Below, in pieces: positions 54,895-63,820 of a stretch of 64,000 bases of DNA. The position numbers and the translations under genes were made by a program. Position 1 is the first letter of the stretch, and each line of letters begins with the position of its first letter. Location: contig JAGASK010000026.1 of the NCBI GenBank assembly GCA_017621815.1, positions 42,311-106,310 of the forward strand, written 5' to 3'. The stretch is from Lachnospiraceae bacterium. Lineage in GTDB: Bacteria > Bacillota > Clostridia > Lachnospirales > Lachnospiraceae. The notes below the pieces were generated by a model that was not told the DNA's origin, made no database searches, and saw nothing but the letters and a program-made list of their open reading frames with translations.

Positions 54895-57075
54895 ATGAGC
54901 ATTATCAGACAGACGAACAGGACATTGTTGTTTGAGGAAATCAATCCGGAGAAGCCGGACCTTTTAACTCTGGTAGGTGATGTAAGGGGGATTGACAGCT
55001 TAAGCGACGAAAAAATCAAAGAAATGAATGAGGCATTGCTGGTAAAAAGCTTTGATGAATTTATAACAAAGTTTGACCCGGTAGTATATTCTTTTTTCAA
55101 TGCCAATAACCAGAAAATTATGTACACGCTTCAAAAGCCGGAAAGCATTCCTGAAGATATGCTGACGCCGATTCACTTAAACCGTCAGAATGACTTCTTA
55201 AAAATGCTGATGTCCCTGGTGGAGGCCAAACGTTCCCAGAGCATTATCAATGTGGACTTCCGGTTCGATAAGCTGACGGATATGATATCCCCGAAAAAGG
55301 TCATGGAGGATATCAAGCAAAACCGTAAAGAGCTTCAGTACACCTACAAAACATATGCGCAGCTTGAGGACGGAGACCCACATAAGCTGGATCTGGCAGA
55401 TAAACTCAATGTGATGTTTGAGGAAGCCAGCGTCAATTATAACAATGTACTTGCCATGCTTCCCCTTGCCATAGCGGATATTAAAACAAGGCTGCTTCTG
55501 ACAGAAGCCGTAGAGAAGAAAGATAACACTCCACTTGCCCTTGGTGTTTTAAGCATGGATGAAAAAGGTGAACTGAAGGTGCTCGAAGCACCGAAGCAGG
55601 AAACGGCAGAGCTTATGGTGGTGGATGACAATGTGAATGCAGGACTGATTGCGGCACTTGAGGATGATTATGAAGCTCTGAATGAAGAAAGCAGCGATTA
55701 TGTAAAAGCCCTTGTTACAAGAACCTATTGTCCCCTTGCTTCCACCATGGTGAGCAGCATTGATGTGAAGCAGGAGGTTGCCAATTATAATTCCTATCTG
55801 GAATTTTACAAGAACGCTAAGGATGATTTTATTAAGGCAGTAAAGCCTCTGATTGAAAAAATATTGGGCGTATGGGCATTCTTTGAACAATATCCCGGGA
55901 ACTTAAAGGGCATGAAGCCGAGCTTATTTATTACCAATGTATCCAATGACATGCTGGTTAAGAGCAGCAACCTTCCGAGACTGATTGCTTACTTAAATAC
56001 TGTAAATGCAAAAAATGATTTTACCAATACCGTGTGGTATGGAATTGTGCCTTCTGTTTCTCTGGACCAGAATTCAGGCATCAGACTCACCAGACAGCGC
56101 TTTAAGGGAAATGAAACCACGGAAAAAACGGGCATAAACAGCGTGGAAGCCCTTGTAAGGCTTCTGGATGTGCTGAAGGATTATTCGGTACAGTGCTTTT
56201 TCAGCTATGAAACAGGGGATAAAACTACTTTTAATTATATGGCAACGGAAGGAATTGAAAAGTTTGAGGAACGCTGCAGTTCACTGGTGGGAAAGGCGTA
56301 CAGCGAGTTTGCTATTCCCTGTATTCCCAACTTCACCATTATTCCCAAGGAAAAGTCAGGCGTCATTCTGGATAAGCGTATGCTGGTGAATGAAAATGAT
56401 GTGGCAGAGTTATCCAAAGAAAAAGAGGATATTATGAAGCTTTGGATTGACGGCGTTTATGTGGGAGCCGCTTATATTGCAGCCGGACTTGTGGCGGCAT
56501 ATCAGTGCCCTGATTACCTGAAAGAGAAATTTAAGAAAAATGTAGATGAGGAACTTCCCGGCGTCAGATTTGACATTGAAGCGGGAGACCATCCGCTCCG
56601 GGTTCAAACGGTTATGGCAAAGGAAATTACCGGTTTTACCAACTCAATTAAGAATGAGATTAACAGGCGCAGCTTCGGTTTTGTATTTTCTTCCGAAAAT
56701 GCAATGCTGGGGACGGAAAATATCCATAACATCATGGTCTATAAAGCAAGAAACCTTATGAATGACGGCAAGACCTATGAACCGATTTATAAAACCCAGG
56801 TTACCACTTATATCGAAAGAGTTCTGCGTCATGCCACCAGCGACTACAAGCAGGAAAATATTGTACAGTTTTTCTCAGGCAATCCTGCCAGCCAGAAGAG
56901 CAGGTGGCTTGAAAAGAAAAACTGCGTCAATGCGGTACTGGGAGCCGGAGACGATGTGGAATATGAAATTGATGAAGCAAACGGATACTGCACATTAAAT
57001 ATCACATTTAATGGAAATGTGAAGAACCTTGAGGTCGAAATTAACAGATTCAACTCACAAAGCAGGGCAATATAA
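54895..57075 (+). CDS. Contractile sheath-like protein (TssC/phage-sheath type, putative)
   Basis: A 726-residue soluble protein with no signal or membrane helix. The last 100 residues resemble sheath C-terminal parts: TYIERVLRHATSDYKQENIV, a conserved-looking helix, and a closing beta hairpin ending in LEVEINRF. The N-terminal 110 residues (SFDEFITKFDPVVYSFF, LMSLVEAKRS) recall TssB-like helices, so a TssB-TssC fusion is possible. Direct upstream of two Hcp-like tube genes. Evidence is pattern and context, not a database match; GAAAGAGGAAGG precedes the ATG. Confidence 0.6.
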   Translation: MSIIRQTNRTLLFEEINPEKPDLLTLVGDVRGIDSLSDEKIKEMNEALLVKSFDEFITKFDPVVYSFFNANNQKIMYTLQKPESIPEDMLTPIHLNRQNDFLKMLMSLVEAKRSQSIINVDFRFDKLTDMISPKKVMEDIKQNRKELQYTYKTYAQLEDGDPHKLDLADKLNVMFEEASVNYNNVLAMLPLAIADIKTRLLLTEAVEKKDNTPLALGVLSMDEKGELKVLEAPKQETAELMVVDDNVNAGLIAALEDDYEALNEESSDYVKALVTRTYCPLASTMVSSIDVKQEVANYNSYLEFYKNAKDDFIKAVKPLIEKILGVWAFFEQYPGNLKGMKPSLFITNVSNDMLVKSSNLPRLIAYLNTVNAKNDFTNTVWYGIVPSVSLDQNSGIRLTRQRFKGNETTEKTGINSVEALVRLLDVLKDYSVQCFFSYETGDKTTFNYMATEGIEKFEERCSSLVGKAYSEFAIPCIPNFTIIPKEKSGVILDKRMLVNENDVAELSKEKEDIMKLWIDGVYVGAAYIAAGLVAAYQCPDYLKEKFKKNVDEELPGVRFDIEAGDHPLRVQTVMAKEITGFTNSIKNEINRRSFGFVFSSENAMLGTENIHNIMVYKARNLMNDGKTYEPIYKTQVTTYIERVLRHATSDYKQENIVQFFSGNPASQKSRWLEKKNCVNAVLGAGDDVEYEIDEANGYCTLNITFNGNVKNLEVEINRFNSQSRAI

Positions 57076-57120
57076 ATTACACCATAAAAAATACAATACA
57101 TTACAAAGGAGGTAAAAGAA

Positions 57121-57549
57121 ATGGGTTTCAGATTGAATGTGTCAGGAGGTGCGGAGCAGATAGCTCTGGACGAAAAAAGTATTAAAAAAGTGGACTTCGG
57201 CTCTGAGTCGGCGCCTGATTCCAATGCAAGGGCAACGGATTTCGGGGTGTCCATGAAAGTGTGGGGCAAAATGCTCTATAAGCTTGGCGGAGAAGGAAAT
57301 GATGGTACCCTGGGACTTTCCAAATGGTCGGTGGTTCCTTCGGAAAAAGCAGACTGCTATAGAAATGCCACAGTGGAAGTAGTTTCAGCAGGACAGGTAG
57401 TCCGCAAATTTGAAGTTCCCAATGCGTTTGTCATGGAATATTCAGAGGAAATGGACGACGAAACCGGAGTGGGAACCTTTTATCTGCATATGAAGCAGAA
57501 AAAGGACGAAAACGACAAGATAAAAATCGAAGGTGGATACGCAATGTAA
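57121..57549 (+). CDS. Hcp-like tube protein 1 (putative)
   Basis: A 142-residue beta-rich protein. SNARATDFG, KWSVVPSEKADCYR, VPNAFVMEYSEEMDDETG and GTFYLHMKQ follow the order of T6SS/phage tube proteins: an N-terminal strand pair, extended loop, and a terminal NAF-Y-E-TF-L-K beta sheet, as in TssD. Homologous to the following gene. AAAGGAGG before the ATG. Confidence 0.65.
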   Translation: MGFRLNVSGGAEQIALDEKSIKKVDFGSESAPDSNARATDFGVSMKVWGKMLYKLGGEGNDGTLGLSKWSVVPSEKADCYRNATVEVVSAGQVVRKFEVPNAFVMEYSEEMDDETGVGTFYLHMKQKKDENDKIKIEGGYAM

Positions 57550-57584
57550 AGGCTGAAGGTTAAGAAAGAGAGGAGAAAAAAGCA

Positions 57585-58010
57585 ATGGCATTTGTTGTAA
57601 AAGTGGAAGGCGCAGAAGCCTTTGAAATATCCAAGGAATGTGTAAAAAGTGTAAAGATGACTACCGATATTCCCCTGGACTCCAATGCGAGAACAAAGGA
57701 TGTTGGCGCAACCATGACAATTAAAGGGAAAATCCTGACAGCCGTAGACGGAGATCCTTTCGACAGCACAAGAAAAATTGCGCTGTGGTCAGTAGTTCCG
57801 GCAGAAAAGGCGGACAGCTACAGGAAAGTGACAGTTGAATATGTGGCAGCAGGCATTATGGAAAGAAAATACTGTTTCCCCAATGCTTTTGTTGTGGATT
57901 ATAAAGAAGACTACGGCGATGAGGCAGGAACAGGAACCTTTACACTGGTAATTAAGCAGAAAAAAGACAAAATCAGCACAGTTACAGTAGAAGGCGGGTA
58001 TTCCGCATAG
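57585..58010 (+). CDS. Hcp-like tube protein 2 (putative)
   Basis: A 141-residue paralogue of the preceding gene (shared SNAR, LWSVVPAEKADSYR, PNAFVVDYKEDY, GTFTLVIKQKKD and a closing EGGY). Hcp-fold assignment rests on the same pattern. Two tandem tube-type genes next to a sheath-like gene fit a contractile system with two tube subunits or a chaperone-like variant. Confidence 0.65.
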   Translation: MAFVVKVEGAEAFEISKECVKSVKMTTDIPLDSNARTKDVGATMTIKGKILTAVDGDPFDSTRKIALWSVVPAEKADSYRKVTVEYVAAGIMERKYCFPNAFVVDYKEDYGDEAGTGTFTLVIKQKKDKISTVTVEGGYSA

Positions 58011-58030
58011 GGGTTTTCAGTGTGTCAGGC

Positions 58031-58073
58031 AAAGAGCGTATGCAGCTGAAGACTAAGGTTGGGTACGCTCTTT
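58031..58073 (+). other. Stem-loop between tube 2 and J-domain genes
   Basis: AAAGAGCGTA (58031-58040) pairs perfectly with TACGCTCTTT (58064-58073). The only T bases after the stem are those of its own arm. It could be a weak terminator or processing site that limits downstream expression. Confidence 0.5.
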
Positions 58074-58092
58074 GAAAAGAGAGGAATCAGGG

Positions 58093-58503
58093 GTGGACTA
58101 TTATAAAATTCTTGGAATAGAACAGCAGGCAGATGAAGAGCAGATTAAGCAGGCTTATCGTAAGCTTGCCAAGAAATATCATCCGGATTTGAATCCCGAT
58201 AATCCGGAGGCGGAAGAAAAGTTTAAAAACATTGTAGAGGCATATGAGACGTTAGGAGATGCCGCAAAGAGAAAAGAATATGATTTAAAAAGAAAAAAGA
58301 CCGGAATAAAAGGCGGCGCAGGAGAAAAGAAAGCTGCCAAAGCTCCGGATTTTGATATAGGCAATTTTACAAGGGATATGGAAAAATATTTTGGCTTTTC
58401 CTTTTCAGGGGGCGATGCGGATGTGCAGGGGCAGAGCGCCAAAGGAAAGAAAAATCCCCTTGATGTGACGGACATGTTTGAAGCATTTATGAAGGTAAAA
58501 TAA
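58093..58503 (+). CDS. J-domain co-chaperone in the injection-system cluster
   Basis: A 136-residue DnaJ-like protein: J-domain with HPD in KKYHPDLNP and YRKLA (about 1-70), then a basic linker and a Gly-rich C-terminal segment; no Zn-finger or C-terminal substrate domain. I place the start at GTG 58093 with GAGGAA 8 bases upstream, because TTG 58072 falls inside the preceding stem. It could help fold or load the large RHS effector. Confidence 0.82.
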   Translation: MDYYKILGIEQQADEEQIKQAYRKLAKKYHPDLNPDNPEAEEKFKNIVEAYETLGDAAKRKEYDLKRKKTGIKGGAGEKKAAKAPDFDIGNFTRDMEKYFGFSFSGGDADVQGQSAKGKKNPLDVTDMFEAFMKVK

Positions 58504-58549
58504 AGTTTCGGAGAATAAAATGCGGAATTGTAATAAATATCTAATGGTT

Positions 58550-58588
58550 ATGATGCAAAAATGATGCAGAAATATTCTATAATATAAT
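58550..58588 (+). promoter_or_regulatory. Candidate RHS promoter with direct repeats
   Basis: Two overlapping TATAAT boxes (58578-58583 and 58583-58588) precede the RHS gene. Upstream ATGATGCA occurs twice, at 58550-58557 and 58561-58568, 11 bases apart (one helical turn), with no good -35, suggesting a regulator-dependent promoter. Confidence 0.45.
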
Positions 58589-58603
58589 AAGGGGAAATAA
58601 GAG

Positions 58604-61600
58604 ATGGGGAAGGAATATCTGGTTGAGGGCGCAGAACTGATTTGTGTAAACGGGAAAGGGATTAAGAAATTAAAAATTGAAGAAAAGCGCGGGTGTACGG
58701 AAAACGGAAATGAGAAAGCAAACTGTAAGGATTGCGTAGCAGAAAAAAATATTCCCTATTTTGATTACTGCAAAAAAAATACAAAAGACCATAAGTGCAA
58801 GGGTTATATGAAGCTTGCAGGCAAATGGGAAAATACGGAAGGGCTGTCTTTCAGCCGGGAAAAGATTAACGGTGAGGAAGCCATTACCATGAGCAGTGTT
58901 CTTGTCTGTGAAAAGGGAGGGCTGATTCTGCCTGTTACCTCAGGACAGGGAGGCAGGGAAATGTTGGATATGGGGCTGTTCGGTCTCAGATATCTGAAAG
59001 CTGCAGGCTGGGCGAAGGGGAAGGGGCTGGGCTGCCAGATATTCGGCTGGGACCCCATTAACCTAAATACCGGAAATTTTATCTACGAAAAAGAAGACCT
59101 TGTGATACCGGGGATCACCACCCTTTCCTTCCACATTTTTTATAACTCCATGGATGAGGAAGGGGGAAGCCTTGGAAAGGGCTGGCACCACAGCCATGAG
59201 GTGAGGATAAGGAGGAAAGAAAAGGAACTGCTGGCGGTCTGCCTGGGGGACGGAAAGGAGATTCCTTTCCGCAGCCTTACAAGCGGCCTGTATGCGCCGG
59301 TACTGGGGGATAAGGGGCTGCTGGCAGAGGATAAGGAAGGCTTCCGGTATGCCGGGAGCGGCGGCGTAGAGTACAGCTTCAATAAAGAAGGACAGCTTCT
59401 TTGTAAAAAGGATAAAAACGGAAATAAAGATACCTGTACTTATAATGCCAAAGGGCAGCTTGCCAGTGTAAAAGGGGCAAACGGGGGAGAATTATTCTTT
59501 ACCTACAATAAAGAAAGAAACCTCATTGGCGTAAAGGATCATACGGGCAGGGAAGTGCGCCTGTGGTACCGCTACGGGAAGCTGTGGAAATTCGTCAATG
59601 CCTCAGGGCATGCCTATACCTACGAATACAACGTGAACGGAAGGCTGGAAAGCGTGCTGACACCCAGGGGAATCGTCGGGGTGAAGAATGAATATGATGC
59701 GGGGAACCGGGTCGTGAAGCAGACCATGCCGGACGGCAGTGTGGTGGAGCTTAAGTATGACGACAAAAACAGGCGCACCTATGTAAAGGAGCCTGACGGG
59801 AACCTGGTTTCCTATGAAAGCGATGACAGGTGCCGCAATACAAAAACAGTGTACGGGGACGGGGAGGAAAGCTTCCGGTACAATGACAAAAACCAGAGAA
59901 TACTGTATACGGACAAGAACGGCAGCCAGACCAGATACCGTTATGATGAGAACGGGAACCTGACCGGAATCATCAATGCATTAGGGGAGCAGACAGAGTT
60001 TACCTACAATAAGGAGGGAAACCTGCTTACGGCAGCAGTGGGAGGAATGGTGCGCATCAGAAACCGCTATGATGAAGGCGGGAGGCTGACGGAAACAGAG
60101 GATGCCCTGGGAAGATGCCGGAAGACGGCTTATGGCCCCAAGGGGCTTCCGGCATGCCTGACCCTGCCTGACGGGAGCGTTACCAGACTCCTTCGGGATG
60201 AAAGGGGAAATATAGAAAAAATCATTGACCCTTACGGCGGGGAGACCAGCTACGTTTATGATGAGTTAAACAGGGTAACGGAAACCACGGATGCAGAGGG
60301 GAATACCGCCAGGTACCGGTATGATGAAGGGAACCGCCTGCTTGAGGTAATGAATGCAGAGGGAAATACCAGGGCATATGCTTATAATGAAAGCGGCAGA
60401 CCGGTGCAGGTGAAGGACTTTGACGGGGGCATCCTGTCCGTAGCCTACAATGCCATGGGAAAACCGGAAAAGCTGACCGATAAGGAAGGTCGGGAAACAA
60501 AACGCACCTATAATGAAATGGGAAATATTTCAGAGGAAATATCCCCTTCCGGCGCAGTGACCTGTTTTTCCTATGATAAAAACAGCCGCCTTTCCAGGGT
60601 GGAAGTAAAAAAGGACAGTAAGGAATGGGAGGGCGGCTGCGTCATTACCTATGCCCATGACCCGGAGGGAAACCTTGTGAAGGTACAGGCGGGAGACGGA
60701 AGGGAAGTCCTTTCGGAAACCTGTTTTGTTTATGACGCATTAAACAGGGTAACAGAAGCTGTCAGCCCTTCCGGCGGAAGGACAGTTTATACCTATGATG
60801 CTTCAGGCCATGTGGACAGTATCACAGACCCGGCAGGGAACCGCCGCAGTTTTTCCTATAATGAGGCAGGGGAACTGATGGAGGAAACAGATATCCGGGG
60901 GAATACCACCCGGTATGAATACAACCTCCTGGGACAGCCAGTTTCCATTACGGACGGCGCAGGCAGACAGACAAGGCATTTTTATCTGCCGGGAGGGCGC
61001 CTTAAAAATACCGTTTACCCTGATGGGAGGAAGATAAGCTATACCTATGACAGGCTGGGAAGAATCCTGACGAAAACGGACGGACAGGGCTATCAGCTGT
61101 CCTATGGGTATGACAGCATGGGGAGGGTCATAAGCGTTACCAGCAGCACGGGCCAGAAGAAATCCTATACTTATGATGCACTGGGAAATGCAGCCTCCAT
61201 GACGGATGCCAATGGAAATACCACCGTCTATGAATATACCTTAAGCGGCAGGTTAAAGGCGGTAACAGACGCCCTGGGAGGCAGGGCGGAGTATGCTTAT
61301 GATAAGGAAGACCGCCTGGTTTACATCTGCCGGAAGGGGAAAGCAGGGGAGGAAGAGCGGGAAACTTTTTATGAAAGAAATCCCTTAGGGCAGGTGGAAT
61401 GCATCAGGGATGCCCTTGGGAATGAGGAGCATTTCAGTTATGACGCCCTTGGCAGGACCATAGGAAAAACAGACAGGGACGGATACCATACGGCTTATTC
61501 CTATACACCGGACGGAAAGGTAAAGGGCATTTCTTATGACGATGGCACCGGGGTGGAAATGGAATATACCGCCCTGCGCCAGCTTGCCCGTGTCAGGGAC

Positions 61601-63727
61601 TGGCTTGGGGAAACAAGGATTGAAAGGGATGAAGCAGGAAATCCCCTCCGCATCACGGACCACAAGGGAAGATGCGTGTCCTATGAATGGGGAGCCATGG
61701 GAGAGCGGAAAAGCATTGCCTACCCTGACGGAAGGAAGGTCAGGTACCAGTATGACGGGCTGCTGCGGCTTAAGGGGATGCAGATGGAAAGGGAAACCGG
61801 GATAAAGGCAGGGGGATTTGAAGAAATCAGGTACCGTTACGATGAAACGGGAAGGGTTTCGGAAAAACTGTTCCCGGATGGAATACGCACCTGCTGGCTC
61901 TATGATGAAAGGGGATTGCTGAAGGAGCTTGTCCATAAGGACAGCCATGGGATCCTTGACAGGTACCGGTATGAATATGACCCCATGGGAAACAAGACCG
62001 CCGTCACAAAAGAGAGGCGGGGGCTTTCAGAGGAAGCGGGACGGTATGAGTACGGCTATGATGCTTTAAGTAGGCTTTCGCAGGTTTCCCGAAACGGGGA
62101 AATGTTAAGGAGCTATGAATACGATTCCTTCAGCAACAGGAGCTGCCTTAAGGATTTTGGAAAGGGGAAGAGCTGCTTTTACCATTATGATGTTTTAAAC
62201 AGGCTGACGGCGGCAGAAGAGCAGCAGGGAGAAGCCGCGGTGCAAAAGGCTTATGCTTATGACGGCAGGGGAAATTTGGTCAGGGAGGAAACTGACGGAA
62301 ACCTGTTCCATGGATATGAATACGGAGCCATGAACCGGCTTACCGGGGCGTGGGATAATAAGGGGAAAAAAGCGGAATATTTTTATAACGGCCTGGGACA
62401 GAGAGTAGGAAGGACTGTCAGCACAGGAAATGATCCAGGCGTTAATAATGCCATAAATTCCGTCAGCTCCGTTTACAGTGCTGACGGAGAGGAAGAGGAT
62501 TATATCCTGGATTTGACACGTCCGTACCACAATCTTCTTGAAATCAGGAAGGGCAGCCACTGCCAAAGCTTTTTCTTTGACGGAAGCGTGGCAGCCATGG
62601 AAGAAGGCGGAGGGGGCTTTGCCAGTGCTGCAGGAAGTGAAAGGCGATGCCTGCCGGGGCTGCATTATTATCTCCATGATGAGCTGGGAAGCCCCGTGCG
62701 TGTCAGCGGATACCGGGCAGAAAGCGGTTCTTTTGCAGGCATAAGTGATTACCTTACCTATGGGTATGATGAATTCGGCAATGATTTGGGGAAAGAACCG
62801 AAGGAAACAGGCATACCGAATCCCTATGACAGACAGGGAGAGGGACAGCCTTTCGGATATACAGGCTACCGGCATGACGGAATAAGCGGGTCTTATTTTG
62901 CCCAGGCAAGGGAGTATAAGCCTGAGGCAGGCAGGTTTATGGCAGAGGATGTGATTAAAGGAAACGGCGCCGCACCGATGACACTGAATCAGTATGGGTA
63001 TTGCTGGGGAAATCCGCTGATATGGGTAGATTTGAATGGGCTTGACCCGGCATGGTATGAAGGGATTTATGCTCATCTACAATTGGAAGCAGAATTTATG
63101 GCATATTATGCATGGGGAGAATTAAGGGATATGTTTATTAATAAAGAATTCCCTGATGTGTTTGGTTTGGTAAATGTGTATATACCGGGCGGCGGAAGAT
63201 TTGGAGGGAGAGGATATGCAGATATGGTTTTATATGAAAATAATACTGTAAATATATATGAGATTAAGCCAGAAAATCATCATGATGATACAACTAAATA
63301 TGATAAAGGAATAAAACAATTATTAAGATATATTGAACATTATCCCAGATTTGGAAGGAATATAAATGGAGGTGAAAGAAAATATTTGGAACCCATGTTA
63401 GATGTGGAATACCCGTTTGTTTTGGATCCTAAAGGAGCAACAATCGTATATCATATGTATGAAAATTCACCAGGAATGGTATATTATGAAATTATTAGAA
63501 ATGATAAAGAACTCTCGCCTGAAAAAGTAAAACAAAAAGTTGCAGAACCATCATTTAAAAATGTAATGAAATTTATGGCAGTTGGGTTAGCGAGCACAGT
63601 AGTACTAGAGGAATTGCTTAATAAGTTGGAATTGTATATGGGACCTATTATTATGCTCAATCCGGATAGTTATCAGTTTTTAAAGACACCGTATGGAGAA
63701 GGAAATGACTGCTGTTCATATTCATAA
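58604..63727 (+). CDS. RHS-repeat effector with PAAR-like N-terminus and nuclease-like tip
   Basis: A 1707-residue polymorphic toxin. Residues 1-125: Cys-rich PAAR-like (DUF4280-type) domain, with GAELICVNG and SSVLVCEKGGLILPVTSGQ. Residues about 145-215: RHS-associated opening, DPINLNTGNFIYEKEDL. Then dozens of YD repeats (Y-D/G-R/N-L/G) forming the shell. The RHS core ends near LNQYGYCWGNPLIWVDLNG (about 1462-1480). The remaining 225 residues are a distinct tip with ADMVLYENN and YEIKP (D1540, E1553, K1555), a PD-(D/E)XK nuclease-like arrangement. The tip is AT-rich versus the core. It follows the J-domain gene. Confidence 0.9.
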   Translation: MGKEYLVEGAELICVNGKGIKKLKIEEKRGCTENGNEKANCKDCVAEKNIPYFDYCKKNTKDHKCKGYMKLAGKWENTEGLSFSREKINGEEAITMSSVLVCEKGGLILPVTSGQGGREMLDMGLFGLRYLKAAGWAKGKGLGCQIFGWDPINLNTGNFIYEKEDLVIPGITTLSFHIFYNSMDEEGGSLGKGWHHSHEVRIRRKEKELLAVCLGDGKEIPFRSLTSGLYAPVLGDKGLLAEDKEGFRYAGSGGVEYSFNKEGQLLCKKDKNGNKDTCTYNAKGQLASVKGANGGELFFTYNKERNLIGVKDHTGREVRLWYRYGKLWKFVNASGHAYTYEYNVNGRLESVLTPRGIVGVKNEYDAGNRVVKQTMPDGSVVELKYDDKNRRTYVKEPDGNLVSYESDDRCRNTKTVYGDGEESFRYNDKNQRILYTDKNGSQTRYRYDENGNLTGIINALGEQTEFTYNKEGNLLTAAVGGMVRIRNRYDEGGRLTETEDALGRCRKTAYGPKGLPACLTLPDGSVTRLLRDERGNIEKIIDPYGGETSYVYDELNRVTETTDAEGNTARYRYDEGNRLLEVMNAEGNTRAYAYNESGRPVQVKDFDGGILSVAYNAMGKPEKLTDKEGRETKRTYNEMGNISEEISPSGAVTCFSYDKNSRLSRVEVKKDSKEWEGGCVITYAHDPEGNLVKVQAGDGREVLSETCFVYDALNRVTEAVSPSGGRTVYTYDASGHVDSITDPAGNRRSFSYNEAGELMEETDIRGNTTRYEYNLLGQPVSITDGAGRQTRHFYLPGGRLKNTVYPDGRKISYTYDRLGRILTKTDGQGYQLSYGYDSMGRVISVTSSTGQKKSYTYDALGNAASMTDANGNTTVYEYTLSGRLKAVTDALGGRAEYAYDKEDRLVYICRKGKAGEEERETFYERNPLGQVECIRDALGNEEHFSYDALGRTIGKTDRDGYHTAYSYTPDGKVKGISYDDGTGVEMEYTALRQLARVRDWLGETRIERDEAGNPLRITDHKGRCVSYEWGAMGERKSIAYPDGRKVRYQYDGLLRLKGMQMERETGIKAGGFEEIRYRYDETGRVSEKLFPDGIRTCWLYDERGLLKELVHKDSHGILDRYRYEYDPMGNKTAVTKERRGLSEEAGRYEYGYDALSRLSQVSRNGEMLRSYEYDSFSNRSCLKDFGKGKSCFYHYDVLNRLTAAEEQQGEAAVQKAYAYDGRGNLVREETDGNLFHGYEYGAMNRLTGAWDNKGKKAEYFYNGLGQRVGRTVSTGNDPGVNNAINSVSSVYSADGEEEDYILDLTRPYHNLLEIRKGSHCQSFFFDGSVAAMEEGGGGFASAAGSERRCLPGLHYYLHDELGSPVRVSGYRAESGSFAGISDYLTYGYDEFGNDLGKEPKETGIPNPYDRQGEGQPFGYTGYRHDGISGSYFAQAREYKPEAGRFMAEDVIKGNGAAPMTLNQYGYCWGNPLIWVDLNGLDPAWYEGIYAHLQLEAEFMAYYAWGELRDMFINKEFPDVFGLVNVYIPGGGRFGGRGYADMVLYENNTVNIYEIKPENHHDDTTKYDKGIKQLLRYIEHYPRFGRNINGGERKYLEPMLDVEYPFVLDPKGATIVYHMYENSPGMVYYEIIRNDKELSPEKVKQKVAEPSFKNVMKFMAVGLASTVVLEELLNKLELYMGPIIMLNPDSYQFLKTPYGEGNDCCSYS

Positions 63728-63781
63728 AATATAATAGTATATTATTATATTTCATAACGTTTAATAAAGAAGGAGGATGTG

Positions 63782-63820
63782 ATGTATTTTACGGAGTATA
63801 TCACAAGCAATAGAGAATGA
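63782..63820 (+). CDS. Short upstream ORF coupled to the candidate immunity gene
   Basis: A 12-codon ORF (MYFTEYITSNRE) with AGGAGG at 63771-63776, five bases before its ATG. Its stop overlaps the next ATG as ATGA at 63817-63820, so translation of the downstream gene may depend on it. Too short to be judged as a protein. Confidence 0.4.
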   Translation: MYFTEYITSNRE

